Of a DNA stretch of 64,000 nt, positions 33,901 through 44,337 are shown in pieces. Below the pieces are notes generated by a model. The model saw nothing but the letters and a program-made list of their open reading frames with translations, had not been told where the DNA came from and ran no database searches. This DNA comes from Entoloma clypeatum (lineage: Eukaryota > Basidiomycota > Agaricomycetes > Agaricales > Entolomataceae): the NCBI GenBank assembly GCA_963565915.1, contig OY751485.1, positions 2,914,001 to 2,978,000 on the forward strand, in the 5' to 3' direction. Position numbers and translations under genes: made by a program. Positions within the stretch are counted from its first letter, which is position 1. The number at the start of each line of letters is the position of its first letter.

Positions 33901-35770
33901 CATCCCTGGCAGCAACGACGACGAAAGTCACAATGAAATACCTCATGACCCAGTTCCCATTGAACAGGATCAACCTGAATCAGACAACGAACTGCCTGCC
34001 AGTGAGCCTGATGACGAACCACGAGTACCCACTCCGGAACCCGAGCAAGTACCAGATCGTCCGATCAGGGAACGACGAGTTCGGAAGATGCCAGGAAGCA
34101 TCTATGGGGAAGACACTCCAGCATCTGATCTTGAAAAATTAGATCGAAGACGGAGATTGGGCGGTCAAACAGCATGGATGAATGACCTCCTGATGGAGGC
34201 AATATCAGTCCAAGTTGGCATCATTGAAATGTCCCACAAAGACATATACCCTCTTCCAAATAAAGAAGACTGGTATGTGGCTGAACGAAAAGAGCTAGAT
34301 ATGCTCAAACGCCGCGGGGTGATCACGGAGCTAGTACCCCTGCCTGAAGGGAGGAAAGCTCTAAGGAACAAATGGGTTTACAATGAAAAGTCCGATGGGC
34401 GTCTGAAAGCACGCCTCGTCGCAAAAGGCTTCTCACAGGTAGAAGGGATCGACTTTGATCAGATCTTCTCACCAGTCGTGAGATATGAAACCGTCCGATT
34501 AATACTGGCATTGACAGCCCTTGAAGGGTGGTTCATGACACTTTTGGACGTCTCATCAGCCTTCCTCTATGGAACGCTCCGTGAGGTCATCTACATGCGA
34601 CAGCCTGAGGGCTACGTAGTAAAAGGGAAAGAACACCTCGTGTACCGACTATACAAAGCCCTATATGGACTTAAGCAGGCCGCACTAGCCTGGTGGAGAG
34701 AACTTGATTCCTCCATGAAAAAGCTCGGCTTTGTCCGGCTTCACTCCGATGCGGGTGTTTTCATTCACAAAAGTACCAACGGGGAAATTGTAATTGCTGT
34801 CATCTATGTCGACGACTCTGCTTTTCTCGGCACAAACCGGGAATATACGCTAGAGAAAAAGAGGGCCTTCATGACCACATGGGAATGTAGGGACCTAGGG
34901 CACCTCGTGCCTGGTGGGGAACCAAAAGAGTTTCTTTCGATCCAGATAAGGCAACATGGGAAGAGGATCTTCATTGATCAAGTACCTTACCTTGAGAAAA
35001 TACTCACACGCATGGGGATGAGTGAATCCAATGCAACCCATACCCCACTCCCTATGGGCTACAAACCCATGGCATCCGAAGATGAACCCAATGCGGAACT
35101 CCGATCCAAGTACCAATCCGTCATCGGATCACTCCTATATCTGATGATTGGAACGAGGCCTGACATCTGCTTTGCTGTAATCAAAATGTCCCAATTTTCC
35201 GCGAATCCCACCAAACGTCATTTAGAAGTGGCTAGGGATATTTGCAGATATTTGAAGGCAACAAAAGATTATGCGATCATGTATGATGGGGACTCAGGGA
35301 AAGGGATCTATGCATTCACAGACTCCGACTGGGCGTCAGATGAAAACACAAGGAGGTCTACCACCGGCTTCTTCATATCACTGGCGTCTGGAGCAATAAC
35401 ATGGGTATCATCGGCGCAAAAAACCATTGCCCTCTCTTCTACAGAAGCAGAGTATATGACGCTATCAGATTGCAGTCGCGCAGCAACATGGCTGAGAAGC
35501 ATGCTTGCCGAACTTGGAATGCAGATCGGATCAGTACCGATCTATGGAGATAACAACGGCTCCGTCTTTATCGCATCCAACCCTGTAACTGAGAAGCGAT
35601 CCAAGCACATCGACGTGCGATTCCACTTTGTCAGAGAAAAAGTATCCGAAGGCATCATCACGGTCGAATTCATTGAAGGAGTGAATAACCCTGCAGATCT
35701 TTTAACTAGTAATCTGGGGAAAATCCTCTTTAACAAGTTTATCCCGTACTTCGGATTACTAAAAAACTAG
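30986..35770 (+). CDS. Copia Gag-Pol polyprotein, 1594 aa, uninterrupted
   Basis: A single frame. Gag-like region: ALDIITPFDGIDYQSWAEKM, the usual Copia gag (UBN2/DUF4219) type. Protease: CAQWILDSGASLHFTHEF near residue 520. GAG-pre-integrase: HKRLGHPNDQAL. Integrase core: HSDLKQISTASYHKYKYF with DDFSSHVW and the DGGGEFDEY Asp, then QNGRAERINRTL. RT: NKWVYNEKSDGRLKARLVAK, FMTLLDVSSAFLYG and the active site VIYVDDSAFLG. RNase H: TDSDWASDENTRRSTTGFF and LSSTEAEYMTLS. I see no stop or frameshift and no obvious CCHC knuckle in gag. It copies its own mRNA into DNA in particles and integrates it. No symbol is assigned because no named family is certain. Confidence 0.95.
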   Translation: MNHIHNTSLIGNPFLDSSTMSTSRSALDIITPFDGIDYQSWAEKMKSYLLHQGVWRIVSGDITRPVIADFTTTVSTPGATAAAPPVLTTTVDQPSFRKEEKAWIRDDDVALGAICLKVSEAIRRHIKDSTSALDAWKSLKDNYSKVSLAVIFGDFKTAATFKLSGHDPVPEIERLGSLFARLADSNFVVPDLMQAMILANAIPDAWSSLSTALFQVYDADDFTYKAVAESIILEYRRKYSVGSTCASNEQARKISGTKRKGQDPKWERQQKPSTSQNDADEQPNSTDHSTASEKKKGKGRWRNQKKNANTADNASEHVEETVEFVAPAIHFPPLPAPSFTTVTGRGKTTSTAQPDSTKMQSLLQRMNPPPSQYTGLPSGKPSVWKKNDHVRKLACGIGARPSGSNLRILDTIIPDIDERPAKQRRIAPSIEESLKMMDIDHQSERMGPEQFEDGLIELDGSSHISLKLDQMGNANNHAQTFEYILASTDADSIDLFSDDLYKKYIKHSASCTHCKERECAQWILDSGASLHFTHEFKDFAYYRPLKAKRFVQTAAKGKKLEILGVGAVPVRHTLNGETKTHLLRPVFYIPDMDTRLLSLGVFLNHGYKVDGMRGEINISKGLNKIQFLPHFIRQTIYWLDTEIRYDQIHAISSEITVETWHKRLGHPNDQALNKIPTSTKGVPKTLVREKSQESCTGCLKGKMPNQSYPNSMTRAVKPFDLIHSDLKQISTASYHKYKYFLTFLDDFSSHVWVVLLRKKSGAITVLKQFLAMIQNQFAATPKKWRVDGGGEFDEYKDVLADHGILIDVTLPYQHQQNGRAERINRTLWEKSQALRFDACLPPMWWEFCLEHAAFLYNRTPMRRLEWKTPYSRVTNEIPDMSSIRVFGCQAYVYIPKEKRRNSLESRSRLMIYLGSKPGVKGYRFMDPETNTIFMGGKAIFDESKYPRCHIDPLPENHPEMENPEPVDEFEDLIPGSNDDESHNEIPHDPVPIEQDQPESDNELPASEPDDEPRVPTPEPEQVPDRPIRERRVRKMPGSIYGEDTPASDLEKLDRRRRLGGQTAWMNDLLMEAISVQVGIIEMSHKDIYPLPNKEDWYVAERKELDMLKRRGVITELVPLPEGRKALRNKWVYNEKSDGRLKARLVAKGFSQVEGIDFDQIFSPVVRYETVRLILALTALEGWFMTLLDVSSAFLYGTLREVIYMRQPEGYVVKGKEHLVYRLYKALYGLKQAALAWWRELDSSMKKLGFVRLHSDAGVFIHKSTNGEIVIAVIYVDDSAFLGTNREYTLEKKRAFMTTWECRDLGHLVPGGEPKEFLSIQIRQHGKRIFIDQVPYLEKILTRMGMSESNATHTPLPMGYKPMASEDEPNAELRSKYQSVIGSLLYLMIGTRPDICFAVIKMSQFSANPTKRHLEVARDICRYLKATKDYAIMYDGDSGKGIYAFTDSDWASDENTRRSTTGFFISLASGAITWVSSAQKTIALSSTEAEYMTLSDCSRAATWLRSMLAELGMQIGSVPIYGDNNGSVFIASNPVTEKRSKHIDVRFHFVREKVSEGIITVEFIEGVNNPADLLTSNLGKILFNKFIPYFGLLKN

Positions 35771-35836
35771 ATGAAGAAAAGTACCTATATGGGAAAAATA
35801 AGATGTATTTAGAAGTATGTACTAAATATGGGGGGG

Positions 35837-36147
35837 TGTTGAAACTTTTCCCATCACGTAGATTAGATTTAGATTAGATCACATCACGTGACCATTACAT
35901 ATCTTTCTTACATACTTGTTTGGTTGGTACAAACAGTAGTACGGTATATAAGACCAGGAAACTGTCAATACCAACAAGTTGTCTCTTGACTCTTAACCAG
36001 CTCCATCGCTCTCACCAGCCTCAACTGCTCTCACTAGCCTTACCCCCTCCAAACCATGTAAGTGACCATAGCAGTATCGTAGAGTACTTCCACTGTAGCT
36101 ATGTTGCTCAGTACACCTGTGGCTAGCGCCCAGGTGGAACTTCAACA
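35837..36147 (+). repeat. Copia 3' LTR
   Basis: 311 bp, same ends as the 5' LTR. A run of seven G at about 35830-35836 just before it is the plus-strand primer tract. CCGAG follows at 36148-36152 as the target duplication. Confidence 0.94.
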
Positions 36148-36152
36148 CCGAG

Positions 36153-38845
36153 GCCTGAACAAAATCACGAAGAAGGACCGATACCCACTTCCGCTCATCT
36201 CTGACCTCTTAGCCACTGCCGGAAAAGCACGTGTTTATACCACCATAGACCTCCGACATGCATACCACCTAGTCCGCATTGTTGAAGGTGATGAATGGAA
36301 AACTGCATTCCGCACTTGCTATGGATCGTTTGAATGGTTAGTCATGCCATTTGGATTGTCTAACACACCTGCAGCCTTTCAACGTTTTATGAACGACATC
36401 TTCTCCGACCTTCTGGACAACTGCGTTACCGTTTACCTCAACGACATCCTGATCTACTCCAACAACCCCGAGGAACACAAAAAACATGTCCGAGAAGTCC
36501 TCTGACAACTCCGACAACATGGTCTTTACGCCCGCGCCGACAAGTGCGACTTCTCTGCCGAAACTGTAGAATATCTTGGATTTATCCTTTCTCCCAACGG
36601 ACTCAAAATGTCGGAAGCGAAAGTCAAGATTATTCAGGATTGGCCTGAACCGCGCAGAGTGAAGGACGTCCAGTCCTTTTTAGGTTTTGCAAACTTTTAC
36701 CAACGTTTCATTCTATTCTATTCCAACATCACTATTCCACTCACTCGTTTAGCCAGGAAACATGCCACTTGGCTGTTCTCCGACGACGCTCGAACCGCTT
36801 TTAATGACCTGAAAAAGGCATTTACCACCGCTCCGATCCTGACACACTGGATCCCCGACTCTCTGATAATTGTTGCAACCGACGCATCTGACTATGCCCT
36901 AGCGGCTATTCTGTCGATAGTCACCTCCGACAATGAAGTCCACCCCGTCGCATTCCATTCCCGCACCTTCACACCCCCTGAAGTAAACTATGACACCCAC
37001 GATAAGGAACTTCTTGCCATCTACGAAGCATTTAAAATTTGGCGCCATTACCTCAAAGGCTCCAGTACTCTGATTGACGTCGTTACCAACCACAAAAATC
37101 TCAAGTATTTTGCCACCACCAAAGTTCTTTCACGCCGACAAGTCCGATGGTCGGAATACCTTTCTCAGTTCAACCTCGTCATCCGATTCTGCCCCGGCCG
37201 ATTGGGAACTAAACCTGACTCTCTAACCAGATGTTGGGATGTCTACCCTAAAGGGGGAAATAGCGACTACGTCGACATCAATCCGACCAACCTCCAACCA
37301 GTCTTTTCGCAAGAACAGCTCTCTGCTTCAGTTTGCGTGACTCAACTCCTTGAGCCCGTCCTCTGTGTAACCATTATCATGGACACAGAAAAGCTTCACC
37401 ACGACATACTCACAGCACTCCCTTCCGACACTCTTTACGACACTCTTTCTAAAGATCCTAAACCCTGCTGGTCTCTCGACCCCGATGGTTTCCTCCGACA
37501 TGATGATCGGATATATGTTCCCAACTCCAACGACCTCTGACTCTGAGTCCTACAGCACAAGCACGATCATATGCTTGCTGGACACCCAGGTCAGAACAAG
37601 ACACTCAGTCTCATTCAGCATGATTACACCTGGCCCGGAATACGAGATTTCGTTAAACACTATTGCAAGTCATGTACCACTTGCATGTGATTGAAGCCAC
37701 AAAGACACAAGCCTTACAGCCTACTCAAACAGCTTCCGATTCCCGAACGTCCTTGGAATTCTATCTCAATGGATTTCATCAAGACCCTTCCGACCTCCGA
37801 CAACTTTGATTCAATCCTCGTTATCGTTGACCAATTAATGAAACAAAGTATTTTCATTCCAACAACAATTCACTGCACCTCTGAAGACCTTGCCATTCTC
37901 TTCGTATTGCATGTCTTCTCTAAACATGGCGTCCCTGAACATGTCACCTCTGACCGCGGCCCCAAATTCGTCTCCTGATTCTTCCGATCTCTCGGAAAGG
38001 CTCTAAACATGACCCTCCACTTCACCTCTGGTTACCACCCCGAAGGCGATGGCCAAACCGAACGCACTAACCAGACCCTCGAACAGTACTTGCGGATATT
38101 CTGCAACTACCAACAGGACAACTGGTCCGCTCTCCTTCTGATTGCAGAGTTTGCGTACAACAATGCACCTAGTGCTACCACTGGCATATCTCCCTTCTTT
38201 GCTAACAAGGGTTACCATCCAAACATTACTGTTCACCCAGAATGAGACCTTGCCTCTTCCCGAGCCTGATCCTTTGTGACCAACTTAGACGAACTTCACC
38301 AAGAACTGAAAGCCACCATCTCCGACGCTCAACAACATTACCAGAAGTCCTCCAACAATAATCAGATCGCACCTCTGACATTTTCTGTCGGACAACAGGT
38401 TTTCATCAAAGCACAGTTCTTCCGCACAACACGCCCATCCAAGAAACTCTCAGAAAAGTACTTGGGACCATGCGAGATCATTGCACAACCCGGCACACAC
38501 TCCTTTACCCTCCGACTCCCTGACACATTCCGCGGTGTTCACCCCGTCTACCACGTCTCCATGCTTGAACCCGCAACTCCGAACACCATTCCGAATCGGA
38601 CCCAACCTCCGCCTCCTCTGATTGACATTGACGGAGAACTTGAGTATGAGATCGCTGAAATAGTCGACTCAAAGATCGACCGACGATGTAGCTGCAAGCT
38701 ACTATATTTTGTCCGTTGGTTAGGATATGAAAACACTGATGAAGAATTCTCTTGGCTACCAGCCAATGAATTGGAAAACACCCCCGAGCTTGTCTCCGAC
38801 TTTCACTCCGCTTATCCCAACAAACCGGGTCCGCTCACATCGCTC
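36153..38845 (+). pseudogene. Gypsy-1 pol, rest of RT, RNase H, integrase and chromodomain, with several stops
   Basis: It resumes with [20 protein letters not shown] and the RT core [20 protein letters not shown]. The RT site is [10 protein letters not shown], so the second catalytic Asp motif is YLND instead of YLDD. RNase H (IIVATDASDYALAAILS), the integrase core (SISMDFIKTLP, TSDRGPKFVS, HPEGDGQTERTNQTLEQYL), the GPY region (LSEKYLGPCEII) and a C-terminal chromodomain (KLLYFVRWLGYENTDEEFSWLP) follow. TGA stops stand at 36503, 37976, 38243 and 38267, where Gypsy-2 or family logic predicts Arg. It ends PNKPGPLTSL at about 38845. Chromodomain integrases guide integration to heterochromatin marks. 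Confidence 0.9.
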
Positions 38846-38875
38846 TGAAACAAGAAAAAACAAGTACTATTCTAT

Positions 38876-39823
38876 CTACTTAGTACGTTGTTTCTTGTTT
38901 GACGGACCCTCCTCCTTGTCTGACTCCTCCTCCAACTCCGCCTTCTCCGACGGCTCTGAAATCGACATGTCAGAATTGTCCGACAGCTCCGGCAACTCCA
39001 ACCTCTTCCTATTCACAAGATCCTTCCTAATCCTTCTCATGATCCTCTTCTCCAGTCTCAACTCATGCGTCTCCTCCGCTGTATCCATCTCCGACTCCGA
39101 CCCTTCCTCCGACACCTCCGGCAACTTGGGTTGATACTCGGTGTTCACCGAGCCTTCAACTGCTGTTAGCAGTCGCCTCACCTGCCTCGTCTCTGCCAGT
39201 ATCATCTTGAGGACACCCAAGACGGTGTCCTCCGACCCACTCTCCAACGGCATTTCCAACGCCTTTTTCTTCACCTCCTTCACCTCCGACTTTCCCTCCG
39301 ACGCTCCGACCTCGCACTTCTTCTTGTCCTTGACACAACCCTTGCAGGACGACTTATTCCTAAAACAAAAGGTTAAAACAGAAGAGACGAACCAAAGAAG
39401 AACTTACTCATCATGTTCACATTCGACACCCTTCACAATGCACCTATCACAGGCGCCGACCCCGACCCCGACTCCCGACCCCTCTCCGACCGTCGCCGTC
39501 ACCTCCTCTACCTTCCTTTTCTTCATCACCTTCTTCTTCTTCTTCTCCGCCTGCGGCCCCCCCGACCCCTTGCTCAATGCACCTTGCGCAGCGGCCACTT
39601 CATCAGCCCTCTTCTGAGCCGCCAGCTCCGATGCCCGACGCATCTCCTCTGCTACCCGCATCTCCTCTGCTAACCGTGCCGCCTCCGCAGCCCTCTCTTC
39701 CTCTGCTCTCTGCTCCTCCTCAGCCTTCCTTGCAGCCTCCTCCTCCGCTGCTCGCTTCTTTGCCTCCACCTCCGCGAGCTTAGCCTGCAGCGCTCCATCT
39801 CCTTTTGAAAATCGGTTGCCCAC
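38876..39823 (-). CDS. Gypsy-1 antisense gene: coiled-coil protein with Zn2Cys6 cluster (2 exons)
   Basis: It lies antisense to pol between the chromodomain and the 3' LTR. Exons are 39823-39408 and 39359-38876, with a 48-nt GTAAGT...TTTTAG intron; together exactly 300 codons. Exon 1 is a long Glu/Ala/Arg/Lys coiled coil (AKLAEVEAKKRAAEEEAARK) and a KKKKKVMKKRK basic stretch. The cluster is C-x2-C-x6-C before the intron (CDRCIVKGVEC) and C-x2-C-x6-C after it (CKGCVKDKKKC), with 8 residues between, matching the Gal4-type Zn2Cys6 consensus. The C-terminal part is Ser/Glu/Asp-rich and ends SNKKQRTK. The frame opens at GTG 39823; I see no in-frame ATG directly upstream, so the start is unresolved. 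The same layout recurs in Gypsy-2. A DNA-binding role is inferred only from the cluster. Confidence 0.72.
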
Positions 39824-39990
39824 ATATTGAGGTTTTTTTCAGAAGAGTTTGAAACAAAAAGAGAATGGGGGAACAAGAAGAAAGAACCACTCAGATGGTA
39901 TTTTCAACCAATGCATCACATGACACGGTTCACGTGCACCGACCACCTAGGTCCTTAGGCCTCATGGGTTCGGCCCTAAGGGGGAAATAC

Positions 39991-40483
39991 TGTTACATTC
40001 CGATCAATTCCGACAATTTCTGACCAATCCCGACACCTCCGACACCTCCGACATTTTTGACTAATACTTATTATGCATACTTACTGTTATGAATCTCGTT
40101 ACTACGTACATTACTTACATCCGACCATTTTACTTATGTTAAGAATCTCCGACAGCCACTCGTTATCTGACTCCAACGAAGCCACACGTCCTCCGACATA
40201 GTATTTAAACTTATGTAGAATCGTGTATTAGCTTCAGTTTGAATATCAACTTAGATTCGACATCTTACCTCCCGTCCTCTTTCCAACTCTTAACTTGAGT
40301 CCGACCTCCGACCTCCAATCCTCCAATCTTCTGATCCTTCGAAATAAGGACACCAACATATTAGCGAGGGCACAACACACAAGTTGAAGCCAAGTCCTTG
40401 CCCCTACATTGCACGCGCTCCGACCTTCCGACCTTCCGACGCGTCCGACTGAGCTCCAATGTTTTGTTGATCAGTTCTTAACA
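39991..40483 (+). repeat. Gypsy-1 3' LTR
   Basis: 493 bp, same length and ends as the 5' LTR, with scattered C/T and G/A differences mostly at CpG. Read antisense, it would be upstream of the antisense gene and could hold its promoter; that is inference. Confidence 0.92.
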
Positions 40484-40488
40484 CTTGC

Positions 40489-43400
40489 CCGCCACACCGT
40501 TTCCACCTCCTCCAAGAGTGGATCCCCTATATATTCCTATCCTCGACACCCATCCTGGATATGCTCAGACGCTTCCACAGCTGACTCCTCAGCCTGTACG
40601 GTTGCCTATTTCAGCACCAACATCACACATCTCCGCCCTGTTCTCCACCATGAATTTGATGCCCCATCCGACATCCAGATCCTATCCTTATGGCCTACCA
40701 AATCTCGGCGGGTCTTCCTCATCAACGTGTACTCTGACACATCAGGGTTGGCCATTAAATGGCTTACCCGGAACGCTCACACACTCCCCTCCCCCGTCAT
40801 CTTTCTTGGCGGCGACTTCAACTGCCCGTCTACTCTCTGGGACACTGCAGTTCCCTATGCCTCGAGTCTCTCTACTGACCTCATGCACATCACTTCTTCC
40901 CTTGACCTCACACTTAGCAGAATGAATACTGACCCTCCCACACGGATCCCGGACAACCCCCTGCACCGGCTCTCCACGCTCAACCTCATCTTCCTCCCTG
41001 CCTCCAGGCCAAGGAAATGCGAACGCTTCTTGTGTCCCTTCGAACCTGACACTTCTGACCACATCCCCCTGACCATCTACCTGCCCTCAACTCTGTACCA
41101 GCCGTTGGTCCAGCAGATTGTCCCCTTGAAAACCTACGAAGAATATGTTGCAGGTCTCTTAGTTGCCTTTAGCTCGGTCCCCGACTCCTATGCCTCAGCC
41201 CAGGATGTCGAAACTGCGGCTACTAACCTCCAGATGGCCCTTTCTGTGAATTGGGACACTCACTCTCGCCCAGTCAAAGGCGCAGGATCGCACTCCCACT
41301 CGTGGTGGAGCGAGACCTGCGACCTAGCCAGGCAAGTGTATCTCGACACCAAATCTCCCATTGATTATAGCAATCTTCGGATGGTAATCCGTGCGGCCAA
41401 GAGAGAATTCTTTGAAGACAGAATCAAAACCATCGCCCTCTCCCAAAAAAACCCCTGGTCCCTCATGGACTGGCACAAGCCCCGTCGCTCAGACCCCCTT
41501 GCAAATTTGAAGGGGGCCAATGGTGACGTCCTCCACTCTTCTAACAACATGTTTGATGCTTTTGATAAGGCCTTTCATACGCCTCCTCCAAACTCTCCAA
41601 AGATGGATATCCTCAACGAAATCCCACAAGAACCTACTCACAACTGGATACCAATCATGGGTCCCAAGATTATCTCCCTTGTCCTCAAATGCAATCCCAA
41701 ATCCGCCCCTGGTCCAGACCACGTGTCATGGGCTCTCCTCAAGCGTCTCCTCCAGAAAGATGAAGTGTTGACACACATCACAGCCCTAGCTAATGCCTGC
41801 ATAGATTACTCGTGCTGGCCTGCCGCTTTCAAAACCTCTGTCACGGTTATCATACCAAAGCCTGGCAAAGAAACCTACGATAAACCCAAGTCCTTTCGAC
41901 CCATTGTTCTCCTCAACACGGTGGCAAAGATTATCGAGAAAGTCATCGCCAATCAAATGCAATTCGAATGCACTAAGTATAGCCTTGTCCACTGATACCA
42001 GTTCAGCGGACTTCACTACAGATCCACTACTGATGCTGGCATCATCATAACACACAGAGTCCGGAATGGATGGGCGAAGAAACGTGACACGGGGTCGTGG
42101 CCTTCGACGTTGCACAATTCTTCCCTTCTCTGGACCATCAATTTTTGCTAGGAGTACTACGGCGGCTGGGGTTTTCAGCCACCTTGAGTAAGTTCTTCGA
42201 ATCCTATCTTTGTGGACAGTCTACTGATTTTGTCTCAGGACAGAACGTCTCGGACCTCTTCGATATCCTCTTTGGTGTAGGTCAGGGCTCGGCGCTCTCC
42301 CCCATCCTTTCCGGCATCTATCTTTCGCCGGCCCTCAGAATCTTCTACAGCCGTGGACATGCGCAGTACCTAGATCTCTTCTCCTTCGTGGACAATGGCA
42401 TGCTCATCGCCCAGTCTTCTGACCTTGACGCTATCAGCTCCCACCTGCAGGCTGGTCGAAAAGCCATTGACGGCATCCTCATCGACATGGGGCTGGCCAC
42501 TGAACCGACGAAAGACGAACTCATGTTCTTCACCCGAACCGTCTCTCCGTCATACCCCATCGTTCAACTACCTGGTCAACCCCCCCTCCAAGTCAAGGCC
42601 TTTTGGCGCTACCTTGGCTTCTTCTTCGACTGTCATCTAACCTTTAACAAGCACAGACGCTTCTATGCCACCAAGGTGCTCACATCCATTCCCCTCCTCC
42701 TTGGTAACTCCTCATGCGGCCTTTCACCCCGTCTCAAACGCCTCCTGTACGTGTCGTGTGTCATGCCGATTCTCACTTACGGGTGCCAACTCTGGTACTA
42801 TAATGGTCCACGCCTCAAAACCGCTTTCAATCTTCTGAACTCGGTCCACTACAGAGCTGCCAGATGGATCACCGGCGCTTTCAATCGGTCGCCTACCGGG
42901 GGTGTCCTCGCTATCGCGGGGCTCATGCCTGCCAGACAACACATCACCAAGCTAGTGCAGCGCTCTCGCATCAGAGCCGCCCAGCTTCCCGTCACTCACC
43001 CTGTCGTCTGCGAGCTTCTGCTCAAGGCGGAGGATAAGACCCTTAGCCCAGTCGTCGACATTCAAAACCTGATGACTGCTGTCAAGCTTGTGAGATCTGA
43101 CTACCTTAGCGACGAGGCTCACCCGGGGAATTGCATACTCGACCTCTACCCGGATTCGTTCATCTGGGACGCCCCACAGGTTGATGACAACAAGAAGTGT
43201 TACACCTACCTCAAAGACATCCTCACCACCGCCGAGGAAGAAAACCATCAAGCGGCCTTCTGCATTGCTGCCCGACCCAGCGTTGGTAAGACGTTGTCGT
43301 CGGCAGTCGCGGTAGTCCGTTTCGCCCGCTCCATTGGTCGTCACGCTCAAGACCCTCATATGACCAGAGCCAGCGCAGGCAGAAGTCTCGCCCCCGAGAC

Positions 43401-44133
43401 TCTCATCGTTGCCACCCTCCTTGGCCTTAGCAAGGTCATCACACACGCACCTTATGTCACGGAGATTCATATCTTCACCCGGAACATACAGGCTGTCCGA
43501 CTTGCCCTCGATACAGGCTCCATTCATGCGGGCCACTGTGTCTCATGTGGCATTTTCTGTCTCCTCTGGCCCTTTCTCGCTGGAGCTGGCATCATCCATG
43601 TCCACCTAGACACACCTCTCACGTCTGAGTGGGGTTCTGCCTTTCCCGACCCCTCACGTCACTTCAAATCAACCCAAGGAACAGCCTTGTCTCCTCTGTT
43701 GCCCAACTTTGCCCGTACCGCTGCCACTACCAGTGCCGTAGATGGATGGCGCAAACTTCATTCCGCCCCCGAATTCCGAGGTCGCTCCTTCCTCCCTCTC
43801 CACACTGGAGACAAAGAGAAGGTATTCCAACCAGACCATGTCAAAGGCAGACCCTGGCTCAATTCCTGGGCGGGCAACAACAATGCGCTGTTCGCTTGCC
43901 TCACCCGCGCCACCCTGGGCCATGCCCCCATCGGTGCCTACAGACAACACTTCAAACATCTGGGCCCATTCACATGCGCCTGCAACAATGACACTCTCGA
44001 GACGGTAGATCACCTCCTCCACAAATGTCCTCTCTTTGATAGGGATGACGCCTCCAACAAACGTTACAATATCGGCAATTTCCTGGGGATGCTCGCAAAC
44101 CATCCCACGTTATTCGCCTTTCCCCCACCCTAA
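40489..44133 (+). pseudogene. LINE ORF2, main part: APE, reverse transcriptase, RNase H-like, Cys tail
   Basis: It rejoins after Gypsy-1 with RHTVSTSSKSG. It gives the endonuclease blocks VFLINVYSDTSG, VIFLGGDFNCPSTLWD and DTSDHIPLTIYLP. RT blocks follow: SAPGPDHVSWALLKRLL, PKPGKETYDKPKSFRPIVLL, then VAFDVAQFFPSLDHQFLL, GVGQGSALSPILSGIYLSP and LFSFVDNGMLIAQS. Problems: TGA at 41993 where Trp is expected, a one-base frame change near 42080-42097, and FVDN in place of the FxDD catalytic pair. The end has the RNase H-like region and a C-x-C...H...C tail (FTCACNNDTLETVDHLLHKC). Confidence 0.9.
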
Positions 44134-44337
44134 TTTATCGGGTAAGCTTCAGTGTTATGGTTTTCTTTCTCGGTCTCTTTAGTTACTACGGTCTTTGCCT
44201 ACGGGCATATGTAGTTTATATACGGGGTCTGTTCTTGTGGACTCGATCCATGGGCGGACCCCACTCTCGGATACTTATATATATCTTTCCGCACATGTGC
44301 CGTGACCACAGGGCAGTACTCTCCAATACTTTCATAT

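Larger units (their letters stand above)
30369..36147 (+). mobile_element. Intact, young Copia LTR retrotransposon
   Basis: Two 311-bp LTRs (30369-30679 and 35837-36147) begin TGTTGAAACTTTTCCC and end GGAACTTCAACA. I see only two or so differences between them. The target-site duplication CCGAG is perfect. A TATATAA box lies in the LTR, a GGGGGGG polypurine tract abuts the 3' LTR, and a single polyprotein is fully open. All this marks a recent, possibly still mobile insertion. Confidence 0.95.
27599..40483 (+). mobile_element. Gypsy-1, chromodomain LTR retrotransposon, interrupted by Copia
   Basis: Two 493-bp LTRs (27599-28091 and 39991-40483) start TGTTACATTCCG and end TTCTTAACA. They flank gag, protease, RT, RNase H, integrase and chromodomain, plus an antisense gene before the 3' LTR. 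The target duplication is CTCGC at 27594-27598 and CTTGC at 40484-40488, the one change being a C-to-T at CpG. A polypurine tract (AAGGGGGAAATAC) abuts the 3' LTR. The Copia element sits inside the RT. Multiple stops and a changed YLDD make it inactive. Confidence 0.93.
24958..44337 (+). mobile_element. Near full-length LINE (element 3), split by Gypsy-1/Copia
   Basis: It begins with the same leader as the half-LINEs. It has a two-ORF layout: a gag-like ORF1 with CCHC knuckles, and ORF2 with APE endonuclease, reverse transcriptase, RNase H-like region and Cys-rich tail. Gypsy-1 splits it at 27598/40489. Removing Gypsy-1 and one duplicated CTCGC rejoins the frame as VKYLARHT. Its 3' UTR is cut at 44337 by the LTR of Gypsy-2, so its own polyA end is not here. 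Disabling changes include stops in ORF1 and ORF2, a frameshift near 42080-42097, and FVDN at the RT active site. Confidence 0.88.

Noticed and set aside
38727..39783. Plus-strand frames after the Gypsy-1 chromodomain as a continuation of pol or an env-like gene
   Set aside because: They have no membrane or envelope features and are the reverse of the better supported antisense gene; pol ends at PNKPGPLTSL.
40409..40483. LINE ORF2 starting at 40409 inside the LTR
   Set aside because: The first 25 codons are Gypsy-1 LTR read by chance in frame; the true LINE sequence resumes at 40489 and joins 27598.
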